Shown here in pieces: positions 1 to 11,612 of a stretch of DNA of 64,000 nt. Position numbers and translations under genes: made by a program. The notes beneath the pieces are model-generated. The model ran no database searches and had not been told where the DNA came from. It saw only the letters and a program-made list of their open reading frames with translations. The first letter of the stretch is position 1, and every line of letters starts with the position of its first letter. The stretch covers positions 1 to 64,000 of the forward strand of contig MU863882.1 of the NCBI GenBank assembly GCA_033296885.1, in the 5' to 3' direction. This DNA comes from Triangularia verruculosa (lineage: Eukaryota > Ascomycota > Sordariomycetes > Sordariales > Podosporaceae).

Positions 1-851
1 GAAATTGACGTGTGTTGTGTGGTGGGGGTTTGCCTTTCTAAAAAAACACATTTTCCGCTTTCATTTTTACATTTTTTTTTTTTTGGCTTTTAATAAACCC
101 CCCCCCCCCCCCCCCCCCCCCCAATCCATTTAATATCCCGTGAACCTAGCCCACCCCTACCATGCCATAACCATGTCCATGCTACCATTTTGTAAAGTAT
201 TTTGCTTGCTCTGTGTCAGTCCTCCCCCCTTCCAAGAAACGAGTCTGGTAGTTCCCCCCCCAAAATATGTCTCTCCTGTTCATCCTCGCAAGTCGCTCGT
301 GGCTGCTCTCGCTGCAGTTTGTCGTCGGTAATGGTGATCGGGTTGTGAAGTCGTCGTGGTTTGGGCCTTGGCTCGGGGGGTGTCTGGTTGTCGAAATTCA
401 GTTCGTCCTGTCAACGTCGACCCAATCTGGTGTGCTCCCGATAGTGGTCCTGTCCGCCATGGAACCTCGACATAGCCCCCCACAGTTTCCCCAAAGTTGC
501 CATGGCTCACTCGGCCTTCCTCAGGGTCCATCGCCATCACCGTCCAGTATTCCAGCCCCTCTCAGACATGTCTCGACCGTCCATGGCTCCCAACATCCCA
601 TTCTACCCGACGACGAGGAGGCGCAAGCTCGTAGAACTAAGTCTGTAAGTTAAGTGCAATGTGAAAGATTCGTTCGCTCGTTTCGCTTCGACTCTCTTCA
701 TAGGAACCCAGACTCGGCCAAAACTCTGTCAAGAAAAAACAAGCATTGCAATGCGTTAGTATGGCATAAACTGTTGCCGAATAGTATAGGGAGACGGCTT
801 GAAAACGCCGAATTGAAAGTAATTCGGGTGTGGGCGAAAAGAAGGGCGGTA
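1..851. other. Intergenic, no supported gene
   Basis: This stretch lies downstream of the minus-strand Ras exchange factor. It has a T13 run at 72-84 and a C25 run at 98-122. Open frames here (for example 267-653, plus) are short, biased by homopolymers and resemble no family I know. It probably holds the 3' UTR of the Ras GEF and flanking spacer. Confidence 0.6.
98..122 (+). repeat. Poly-C tract (25 C)
   Basis: Uninterrupted run of 25 C, preceded by a short A/T-rich segment. Such tracts recur in the window (11787-11806, 18776-18792, 58064-58077) and are prone to length error in sequencing. Confidence 0.95.
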
Positions 852-3800
852 CTACCTGACGATCTTTTCGTCCTCCCGCTCACGCGGCTCAATCTGCAAG
901 CTCTTGTCGTACATCTCGTGCACGTCGCCGGCCGCCTGCATGTTGCTGAGGATGTAGTCCTGCAGCTCGGGGACGGGCTGCAGAGAATAGGCGACATTCT
1001 GGTACTGCTGAATGTCCCGGATGACTTCGGCCGTCTTTGCTCGCTTGGCAAAGTTGATGAGGTTAGTCTTTTTGATGATGGACGGGATGCCGTCCTCGAT
1101 GAAGGTCAAGTCGGTCAGGTAGACACCAAAGAAGGGAATACACGGGGGCTGTTGAGCGTGCAGGGCTTCTCTGTATTCGCCAAAGTTCTTGGTGCTGGCC
1201 ATCAGCTTGCGCATCGTCTCCAGGGTTGCATGGATCCTCTGTGGCACCTGATCCCACGTCCGCTTGAGGCGAGCAATAGGCGCAGTACCCAAGGCGGAAA
1301 TGATGGATGTGAGTGTCGAAAAGTTGTTGAGCCCACGGCACTTGTCGGCAACTGCCACAAAGTGCTTGATGACAACGACGCGCTTCCTCACGTCGGTCTG
1401 TGACAAGATCATCTCAGCCACCCAATTGGTCATTTGATTAGAATGAAGAATTAGGGCCTTCACGTTTGGAGCAGGCTCAGGCTCTCCCTCTCCAACCTTC
1501 TTCTGCCAAGTCTTGTTAAGACACTCGGTTGGCTTGATCTTGCCGTACAGGCGGGACTCGATGATGGTGAGCTGGCGGGCAAACTCAACAACGTCGATGT
1601 CGAGGAACTTGAGTTTCTTCATGTTCTTTGGCATGATGGGAGCCGGCGTATTCTGGTTGACAGTCTGAATCATGCGGCGGGCACCAGCCTCCTTGCCATT
1701 GAGTCGCTGGTCCAGAACGGTCATCAGGGGACCCGAGCCGGGCGTCTCGGTGGATTTGACCGTGTCCTTGGCGAAGTTGTAAACATCCCGCAACAGCTGC
1801 TTCGTGGCTTCCTCGGTTGGGTCCTCCATCCAAAAGTTATCGAACCAGTTCTTTAGGATGTTGACGATGCGGAAGCGAATCAATTTCTGCTTCTGGTTTG
1901 TCCACTGCTCATACTCGGGCTGGCTCAGTCCTTCTGGCGGCTGGAGGTTGAACCTCTTCACCAAAAGCTCAAACAACTCGCGTGCTGATGTAAAAGACCG
2001 GTAGGTAAGAAGGAAGGTGTTGTTGAAGTTGGCATCGAGCTTGTCGTGCCGCGTGAGCTGCTCCACCAAAGCCATCAGGGAACCGCCCTTGACGGTTGGC
2101 GGTTGGGTCTTGAGGTCCCAGGAAAGATCGACATCGTGGTCCAGCCTCAAAAACTCCGGGGTGTCGTCGATCAAGGTCTGCTGCACCGGGGTCGGGTCCT
2201 CTCCAAAGAACTTCTTAAGCTTGGAGTTGTCATCCTTCCGGTACGGGTGAGTCGTCATTATGGTGTCACCTTCAGTATACGACTGCGACCCCATAGGCAA
2301 GCCCGGCCTAATTGGCCGCGATAGCGACTCTGTCCGCTGGTGCGGTCGCTCGTATGGCATAGTCTCCATTCTCCTTGGCTGCTCTCGCGTGAGCACTTCT
2401 TCGCGCATGCGCGTCTCTGCCTGTTGCTGCAAAACAATCGAAACCTGCTCGGAAAGAAGCTGCAGTGAAAAGCCGATATGGGACGAGTTCGTCTCCAGTG
2501 CTCGTGCGCAGTTTCGGACATACTCCAGCCGTTCCTCCAGAGCTTGACCTCTCACCTCTGACCACTCGTCTGCCAACGGGCCAGCCACTGCTTGACAACC
2601 AAGTATCAAATCAGAAATATTATCGTATAGGCTCTGTTTGTTGGTGCTAAAGTCAGCAAGCTGTGGCGTTTGGAAGGTGTTGTCCAGCAGAGAGAGATCG
2701 ATGGATTCAATCATGGCAATCCATGGCTTGAACATGTCCAGTACTTTGCTGCCCGCCGCGCAGACAGCATTTCCGATCATCTCGTGCTTGTAAGGAGTGA
2801 TAATCTTTTCCGTAATCAGGAGGTTCTTATCCAGCTCCCGAATACTCGAGACCACCATCCTCTTCAGTTCGTCGAGTCGCTCCAGAAGCTTCCCATCCAG
2901 GATGGCATTTGGCTCAACTAGGCCTTCCTCATCCTCCAGGAAGTTGGTGGTGATGGCATCACGGGGACCCAATCCATTGTTCTGCCAACTGCCGCCCGCA
3001 TTCGACCCAATAACAAAGCCCGGGAACAGTCGTGGAATTTCCTCGCCCCGTTGCTGCTTTGCAACCTCGAGGTAGCTGAAGACACCTAGCAAAACACCGT
3101 CCGCTTCCTGCAAGCATTTTTGTATTGACTCGGCATTTGGCCAGTCCGCTGCGGCGATATGTGAAGAAATGACGAGCTTGCTAAACTTGGACATCATGTC
3201 ACGGAAATGTGGGTAAAGCGCCTTGTTTGTCGAGATAATTGAGGGTTGGCCTGAGTGGTTGTCGGTCGTTCCAGAACCTGCTGCTAGGAGAAGGCGCAAG
3301 TGATCTGAAATGTCTTCAGCGCGCGCAACATACTCTGCTCTATTGCCACTCGTGATCGCTTCCCTGTAGCGGTCGATGGCCTTCTTCATGTTGGAAACCA
3401 AGCGAGGCCAGTTGAGTGCCGGTGTAGTTCCGTCATCGAAAAAGGATCGTGGAATCGTTGCAGCAGTGGGCAAGTTAAACCCAGAGCTGGTGAACGCAGT
3501 GGCAGAAGAAACCATTGGGGGCTGATGTGAGCCGCCGTTGGGAAACGTGTCGCCCCGAGTTCTAGTCACAGGAGACTGGCCGTTCATGGAATCCATGGAA
3601 GGTGCTGGAGAAATGCCGTCACCCATTCGGAATCGGCGTGGAGCGGGCTAGGTCACACAAGTTAGTAATGTGCGCAATAAAAGAGGGCTTTGAGACCAAA
3701 GTGAAGGTCACAAAACCAGGCTGAACATACCGCCGAGCCTCTAGCATTCATCAGAGCCTCGCCCTCTAGTTCCGATGCTGAGTTGACATCTGATTCGTCC

Positions 3801-4372
3801 TCCTCGTCTCGTGTTAACCCTCTTGCAATCATTTCGGCTGGTGGCCTTGTTCGGTCAGGAACGCCGAGGTTCATGCGATCTCTGGGGCCTGTCTCGGACA
3901 CCGAGGATGGAGATTCGAGTGGCAATTCCATGCTGCTCTCGCCCGTCATGGTGTTGTAGTAGAACAGCCTACCGTCCGGAGTAGCTTGTGGAATCCAGAA
4001 ATCAGCCCTCAGCCTGTCGCCTTCGGTTCCCTCGAGGGGAAGGCCATCGACGTCGTCCAGCTCGGAGCCATCTTCGTCCTCGAATTCTCCCTCGTATACT
4101 TCTGGGTGATCGTCAAGTTCCTCCTCGACCTGCTCTGGCTCGCCATTCTCTTCAAGTTCTGGAAGCTCGTCGATGATCTGGCAATAGTTGCTTGGAAACC
4201 AGCCTCTGACACCGTTGATGACACCGTCCCACCATCCACTCTCCAGTCGCGTTATGACCTGGATAATGTCGCCTTCGTGAAAGCTCAAGCTGGTCCTGTC
4301 ATCAGCCTCATAATCGTAAAGTGCCCTGACGAACATGGCACCAGGCGGTGCCGACCCCACGATGCCGTTCAT
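852..4372 (-). CDS. Ras guanine nucleotide exchange factor, Cdc25 type (SH3-RasGEF_N-RasGEF)
   Basis: Predicted to load GTP onto Ras at the plasma membrane and so feed cAMP and MAPK signalling. Two exons are seen: 4372-3731 and 3647-852, with an 83-bp intron (3648-3730; GTATGT donor, CTAAC branch, CTAG acceptor) joined in phase 0; about 1145 aa. Near the N-terminus is an SH3 domain (about residues 14-72, with ALYDY and the WW of ESGWWDG) and then an acidic stretch. A possible WW-like segment (about 122-150) follows. A RasGEF_N module begins near residue 733 and the catalytic RasGEF domain spans about 896-1110. This order is that of fungal Cdc25/Sdc25 proteins. The frame stays open upstream of this ATG to a TAG at about 4437-4439. 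That TAG could be a splice acceptor, so the true N-terminus may lie in an unseen upstream exon. Confidence 0.93.
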
Positions 4373-7300
4373 GACAAAGGTCGACGAAGCGATCCAATTT
4401 GTGGAATAGAAGTCGTCGCGACCGGCACAAGGCTCCTCCTATGACGCGGGGGGCAGGCCGGATCGTAAAAGTGGTCGCTGCGTTTCCGCCGCAGAGTGCA
4501 GCTAATCGAAGTTTCACGATCTGTAAATCGAGGATGTAGGTGCTGTTTGTTGTGAAATTCTAACCCTTGCGTGCCGAGCAGGGGTCTGTATCATTAGCAT
4601 GTTGAGGTTGTCGTCAGTGAATAGAAAGGCAGCATGGACCACACGGGCAGATAGGTAGTTGGGCCCTTGTCTCTCCCCCGCTTTCTGGCTTTCAAAGATA
4701 GTGGTTTTTCGACGTAGTGTCGAGGTAGAAAGCGAGATGACCCCAAGTTCGATGCCAAAGGGGGCTGACGATAGGCGGGGATGGAATCGCACTCTATTCG
4801 TTGCCGCAGTGGACTGGCCGCCGGGCGGATATGGCTCACTAGGCGGAAAGACACTGTCGGGGCGCTAGACGGTCTGTCTGGGAACGATAGTGTCGCGATG
4901 GACGACGTGACTGGTGGAATGGGATCGATGGTCTGCGCGTAAAGGTGTGGTTGAGGGGAACTGGTGCAATTCGCCCAATCTTGTGGCCGAGGGGAGTCTT
5001 AGCAGGGTCCAAAAGGGTGGGCACTGAAGGATTGGCGTTTCCTAGGCGGTCTCGTCCTCGTTCGGTCTGCTCGCCTGGCTCTCGTCGACTTGTCTCGAGT
5101 CTTCGCCCCCGTAGGCCCTTTTTCGCTCTGGTCGGGGTGCTCGAGGCGGGATGACAGCGCCTGGCTGCACGTATTCACTTCTGCTGTTTTCTGCTGATGC
5201 CGGCAATTTGGCAGGCAGCTTCTGGACTTTGTTCTTGCGCTCAAAGTGCCCGGGAATCGGATGATGTCCCTGGGTCGGGAGTGATAAAAGAGCAGGTGTT
5301 TGGGGACGGGGCCTGGCAAGGAGAGGGTCCGTTCGTTGGCCACAGCTTTCAACACAAGCGGGGTGGACAAGGCCGACCCCATCCAGCTGCCCGTGCCCCC
5401 TTTCCTTACTTTTATGACGGATAGCCCCCCCCAGACAGATAGACGTTGCCAACCACAAAGACATCGATTCAAGCCTCAACAGTTTGTCATCTTATTTCCA
5501 TAAAAGATCATTTCTCACATCGTCTATCACTCAGAGAGGCTGACAGACAGACTCCCCGAAGAGCCTGCCCCCCAGCAATGCCTGCCTGCCTGGACTGCGA
5601 AGTGGTCGGTCTTGGCACAGGCTCCCCCTCCCCCTGAAAGCTCTAACCTCATTTTCGTGCAGCCCCAATGCATCCGTACTGCTACAATCCACGGCTACAT
5701 GAATACCCCTCATCCTCTTAGGACTGCATGAGAACTGCCAGCAGCCCTTCTGATAGTACTTAATACTAATCGTAGGTTTATCGCTGATACGCAGTTACCA
5801 TAGAAAGCAATAATCAACCTACCTAGTGTCGCACTCGCAATTACGCATAAGCGACGGCTACAGACAAAAAGCCGCCGCCGGGCCAATATTTAATATCAAG
5901 AAAGCAGCATTTCACGTTCCGCAAACACGCTTCTCTTCCCGGTTGCCAGGCTCTTGGGAAGCCACGCTGCTCGACACCCGAGTCATTTCACTGCACAGCA
6001 CTTACGCTGCTGTCTTCCTACGACGTGCTGGCTTTGCTTGGCCAAGGCTTGCGGTCCTTCCTTGCCGACCCTTGACTCGAGCAAGTCATCAGCTAAAAAG
6101 CTGTAGTCGGTTATAGGTAGGCGTGGCAAGTGTATGTACGCACGACGCAGTGTCCCATACATCAACACCTTGGCGAGTGTTTGCGAGTGGTCAATCATAT
6201 GCCCACCAGATCATACCCAACAGTAGTTCGACTAGAAGAGGGGTCATGGTCAGATAGTCCTTGTCGTTGCTGTCCATTATTGACGAGCCATGCCGTGGTT
6301 TGTTGCACTGCCTTGCCTTATCTGGAGCCTTTGGACGCTCTCGATGCGCCATTACCTGTCGCCACTGCTGAGACATATGCCACTCCTGTTCCTCAAAACA
6401 TATCTGCTCTCGTAGCCGAGAGTCTGGTCGTAACTCGTGGCACCATGCCATCTGGGAAATACCTGTCCACGATACGCTGTTTTCATAAGGTGGCCAGGAC
6501 CTTTGGTTTCGACTTGAGGATTGATCCGGAACACCTCAGCCCAACAAAACGCAGCCCCCATTGCAGTCCGGAAGGTGTGCCGAAAAGGGGAGGTGAGATC
6601 ATCGCATATCGTCCTGCTGGTACCTTCAGACCACCACCCCCAGGACAGGGCGCAGAGGGCAAAGTTTTGAAGACGCCGACCATTGCAGACACCGCATGTA
6701 TCCCTTCTGCCTGCCATTTAGTAGACGCCGAGTGCCTGAGTGGCAAACACGCGTTTCCTAGACGCCCAAGCGGAGTCGAAACGAATGGAAACTCGTGTTG
6801 AGTAGCTGGCGAATACGGAAAGACTGGCGACCTCCCACCATCCGTCTCGGCTTGACTCGCACAATCTTGGATCCTGGAGACGTCAGGTAACTGAGCCAGC
6901 CGCTTGTTTTGCCGGGTTTGCTTGACAGCGTCAACGGAGTATTGTATTGGCTGCACAGCAGCCAGCCAGGCGACGAGATTCATATTCTGTGTATCACGGC
7001 AGTAAGAGGCAAGATATCATGTGTAACAGGAATCAGTACGAACGAGACCGTGATACGCACGTGTTGGCGCATGTATGCAAGCGAAGCGAAACGTCGTCGA
7101 AGGCCTCCATGGCGTCAAGTCCCGTGCTCAGCCAAAGTCCCGTGATTCGGCATCCCGCCGTCAACAACCTGAAGGGAGCTTTGGCTACGGCGCGCGGTGA
7201 AGGTAGTTGAGACCAGACCGGTACGAAGAGACGCTGACGTGCCACCGGCATAGAAACCGCATATCGAGTGTGTAACCATCGACCACAAGCTGACCACCAC

Positions 7301-10300
7301 GTGTACCCCTGACAAGACCTTTTGGACTGCATCGTTTTCGAGCGCCGGGCTGTCGACGGCAGAGGCCCGGTCCTTGCGGGACGGACGGTTGGTCTGAAAA
7401 ACAGCAAAACGCCACACCGCTGCATACTGTGGTAGGGAAAAAAAGAGCGGTTTTTTGTGCTTGTTCCAGTCAGCTTGCAGTTGCCCCTGGCATTCCCCTC
7501 CGTGTCTTGCTGTCTTTCTGCCAGGAGGGGAAAATCAGCGGCCCAACCCGAGCTAGCAAGGGGTCTGGTACCCCTCCCCCAAGGTTGTCAAAATGTGCGG
7601 TGAGCGGTGTCAAGCCTAGGCCCCGCGATGGACACACATTTTGGATTAGATTGATGAAGCCTGGCCTTCCCTATGGGAGGGGCATGCCACGCTGGTGGTG
7701 ATGAAGCTTTGGATAGAGAGGACCAGCCGCTTGGCGTTGGAAGAAGGGCTGGCGCCTACCAGCTGCTTCTGGAGAAGGGTCGAATCGAATATCGGCTGCC
7801 CCTCCATCTCCCATGTTTCCGAATTCCCAAAGAAGAGGGAAAGAAATCTCTGATGACTTGCGTCGGTCTGGGAAGATGATGCGACATCCGGCATGGCCGT
7901 TGCGTTGGAGGCTTGGTCGCGGGGTCCAAGATCTGAATCGCGAACACTAGACAGGAAAAAAAAGAAGTTTCTTGATAGAGCCAATTTCCGAACCCTCGGC
8001 CTCGGGGCCACACCTTCCCAGGGCCCGGGTGAGACCCGAAAGGGAGATGGTCCCACTCTGAAGCAGTGCGTGAAACATGATGAAATGATTTTCTGGCTTT
8101 TGTTTATGACGAAGGGTCAAACAAATGCGGTGCTCCTCGAGGGGCGATGTTGGGGCTTGCTGCGACATCCCCAAGGGGTTGGAAAAGGGGGAGTGGTTGT
8201 CGTCGTGTGGTGTGTTCACGTGTGCTTTGCATGAAGTCTGCAGGCGTGTTCGCAGAGAAATGGCGATCATCCAACGATCGCTCGACGAGTGCGAATCTCT
8301 GTGCGCAAGAGTTCGCCGAGTGACAAGGGGGCCCGTCGTGCCGTCTCATCTCCTTCGAGAAAGAACATTGACACCATCCTATTCCCTACCGATAGCTGGT
8401 GAGGTAGCAGCAATAACAGGGGGAGAAAACAGGCCGCCGTCTCGTCCGAAAATGTCGTCAAATTCTTTTCGTATGCCGTCCGCGTTTCTCAATGCGGTTA
8501 GGAGGCACGGTAGGATTGATTCCAAGATACCGTGGTGTTTGGTAGTCGACGACACCCTCCTCCGTCGTTCCGGGCCATTACTGTGGCACGGAGCATTATA
8601 GGATCCAGAATGAGTTGGTTATTAGCCCCCGAGATTTCATCGTGTAAGTGTAACCAGCAACCAGCTGGGCAGCAAGAAGAAAAGCAACACCCCTCCATTC
8701 CGCCAGCCCGTCTGCCAGTCCACCTGTTCGTGACACGCACTGTGCGCGTTGTGCTGACCTGCCACCGTGCCATCCGGAGCCAGGAGGCTAGAGGCTGAAG
8801 TCCCCGCCGACCCGTCCTGGACGTCCTGCTCGAAGAGGGGCAATCTCTGAGCAATCAGCCAGGAAGTTCATAGCCGGAGGGGGAGGGGGAGGGGGACCAA
8901 AGACGGATGCTGCAAGCTCTTTTGCACATGCACATGCAGCCGGCAGGTGAGCGTCTTGCCGACTGGACACCACCTTGATCAGTCCTTCTGTCCTCGATGA
9001 TGGGTGTCCCGAGAACACCGAGGGGACAGCATCAGTGGTCACTTCTCTGGTGGGCTGGTGGGGTGGCTTATCGAAGGTTTCCTCATCAAGGAGGGGTTGC
9101 ATTCCCAGCTCTGGGAGACGCCAATGTGGCTAGGGAGCCGGCTTGGACTTCCGCCCCGGATTAGCGCAACATGTGTTGGCTGGTTTTCACCGTGCGCGCA
9201 ATTTCAGGGGGGTCAGAGGAAGAGAGTGAAAATTCTGTTACGGGCACCCAGAAAAGAAACAGAAAAAGAAAAAAAAAGCAAACGCCTGTCCATCCAGGAC
9301 CCGAGTTGGGTGAGATAATTATGGCTGATCCGTGCCGCATTAGTCCCGAGAATTCAACTCCATCGTTTGTTCGCGAGGAGTGATCGAAAAGCTCACCCAC
9401 AATTCCCACAATTTACCCCTCCAACAATTGGGATCATGCCTGTGCGAAGCTGGAGTGTGTGTTCTGCGGATTGTTCGGCCAAGACGCCAAGAGCCGCAAG
9501 ACAGACCGATCCCCGCTGAAGCGGATCGCGGAGCACGTCTGCCACGCTGATGGGACCGAGGGAAAGAAGCTGTGGCAGCATGAGCATGGCAGCATGGCCG
9601 TTCGGAGATGGCCTTGGACGGCCATGGTCTGACATTATTACCGGGGAGGGGGAGGGGCTCGAGAGCTACATGCTACCTCAGGCGGCTCCTAGCCGGTAGA
9701 AGCATCATGGATGTTCCAGCCGAACGAAACGGCGTGCCATTGCAAACGCTATTCTTTTTTGTCTCTGTGTCTCGATCAAGACTCCGTCACGAGCCATGGA
9801 GGGGCTGCTGTGTAAGTGGTCACGGGACGCGATATGTGTCGATGTGGCATCGCCGTCAGGTTAGGTATTGGCTCTGGACACGCACCGGCACACAGCCTTG
9901 CTTTCTGGTTTGCAAGTTGCGGCATTGCCATGCATATCGCTCTCCACCCTCGCCCATCAATATCAAATGAGGGACGGCACACTGCCCAGCGAAGGACGCT
10001 TATTTTGGGTACAGCACCACTGCAGCAGAACGTCTCCCTCTGGTTTGAAATGGCGATTTCACACCTCCCCGCGATGCCAACGCAACGCTGCGACGCCCCA
10101 CCGCATCGCATCGATGGACTCCACTGTGTCGCGAGACAGCTAGGTGGACGGTGTAGATTCGGTAGATTTATCAGTTATTATCACAATGTGGCGGTCAAGT
10201 GACTGCAGCATTAGTTTCAGAGGGAGCTGATCCTGAGCAGTTAGCTTGGGAGGCCCGTGTGCGAACAGGTGAGCTGGTGAAGAAGAAGCTTGGGTCAGCT

Positions 10301-11612
10301 TGAGAACTGACGGCCTGACAAAGAGCAAAAAAAAAAAGAGGGGAAGATGATGGCAATCGATTGGAAACTGGAACCTGGACCTGAGATGATTGCCCCGCGA
10401 CCAGCTTCCATGCTTGCTCACCCACCCCTCCCCCTCCTTGAATTCGAGAAGTTCAAGAGAAGCAATTATGGGAGGCCACTATCGAAAAGTGCCAAATTTC
10501 CGCCAGCCGGCACTGTGCGTTTTAATGGGACGTGGCTTTTCAACGCGTTAACACCCGGGGTCCCGAATGATAGGGCGTGCCGTCTGAGAGCGGTGCCAAT
10601 CGTTAAGAGACAGAACTTGGCGTGTTACTTGGATGTGACTTGACAGCTCTGCCCTGCGGGCCCCCTTTCCAGATTTCCAGATTCCCAGATTTCAAGCTCC
10701 CATATAACCCCACCAGCGCCGACGACCGAGTACCTCGTCGAGACCTTCGGCGACAGGTGTCCCTCGGCGGCCAGGTGGCATTCTAGTGCGCGCCGGCATC
10801 GTGACTGAATACACGGGCGCCGGATGAGGATCCGGACCGCTCACCGCTTTCTCGGAGGGCGGTAGACGCTGAGGATGGTCTGCAAGTTGAGTGATGCTCC
10901 AAAGGGAAAGGTATCGCTGCGGTGGTGGATTCCCAACCCCTCGCAAGACTGTGTGGGGCGCCAGGAGTTGCTCGTTCCCGGGCTTCATCTGGGAGCGCGA
11001 AGCGCTAAGCCTATCCGAGACAAAGCAAAATTATCCACCCTGTGGCTCACAGGCGAACGAGTTCAGTGGGACGGTCTGGGACGGCACCCCCACCTGCATT
11101 GGCAGTTTCCCTCCCCCCTCCACGACCTCCGCAGCCCATTTTTCCCCTCTCGCATCCCTCTTTCCTCCTCCCGTCATCAACCTTCCTCAACAACCCCTCA
11201 CACTTTTCATCCTCGACACCAAAAAAAGAGGCCCGCTACTTGTCGCGCCCACCGCACATAATAGCAACACAGTCCTCGCTCACTGCAGCGGGTCGACCAT
11301 CTTCGATCTCCCCATCGGCGGATGCCATTTTAATTACCCCAATACCGACCACTATTCCATGACCATACCACAAATGAGCAGCTACACGATACAAAGTCCA
11401 CAAGACACACTTTAAATCCCACGGGAGCGAGAGCGCGCGAGAGCGAAGCGAAGGAACAGGAATACCAGGCGAGCGATTTCAACTATCGTTCTTTTGTCGT
11501 CGTCGTCGTCGTTGTCGTCAATCAGTGCACCGCCGACCGCCGAGTCGTCTTTACCAGATACAAAGATACTCGACCTCGAGTTGCAATACGTGACAACAAC
11601 ACATCACACAAG
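4373..11612. other. 7.2 kb gene-poor divergent region
   Basis: This stretch separates the minus-strand Ras GEF from the plus-strand C2H2 factor and must contain both promoters. I see no ORF with a recognisable domain. The longest open frame (6130-6801, plus, 223 codons) has no domain, no coherent composition and no obvious spliced partners. The last 600 bases before the transcription factor are rich in CT runs, typical of fungal 5' UTRs. A long 5' UTR, upstream ORFs or a non-coding transcript are possible. No tRNA, rRNA or transposon signature was seen. Confidence 0.6.
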
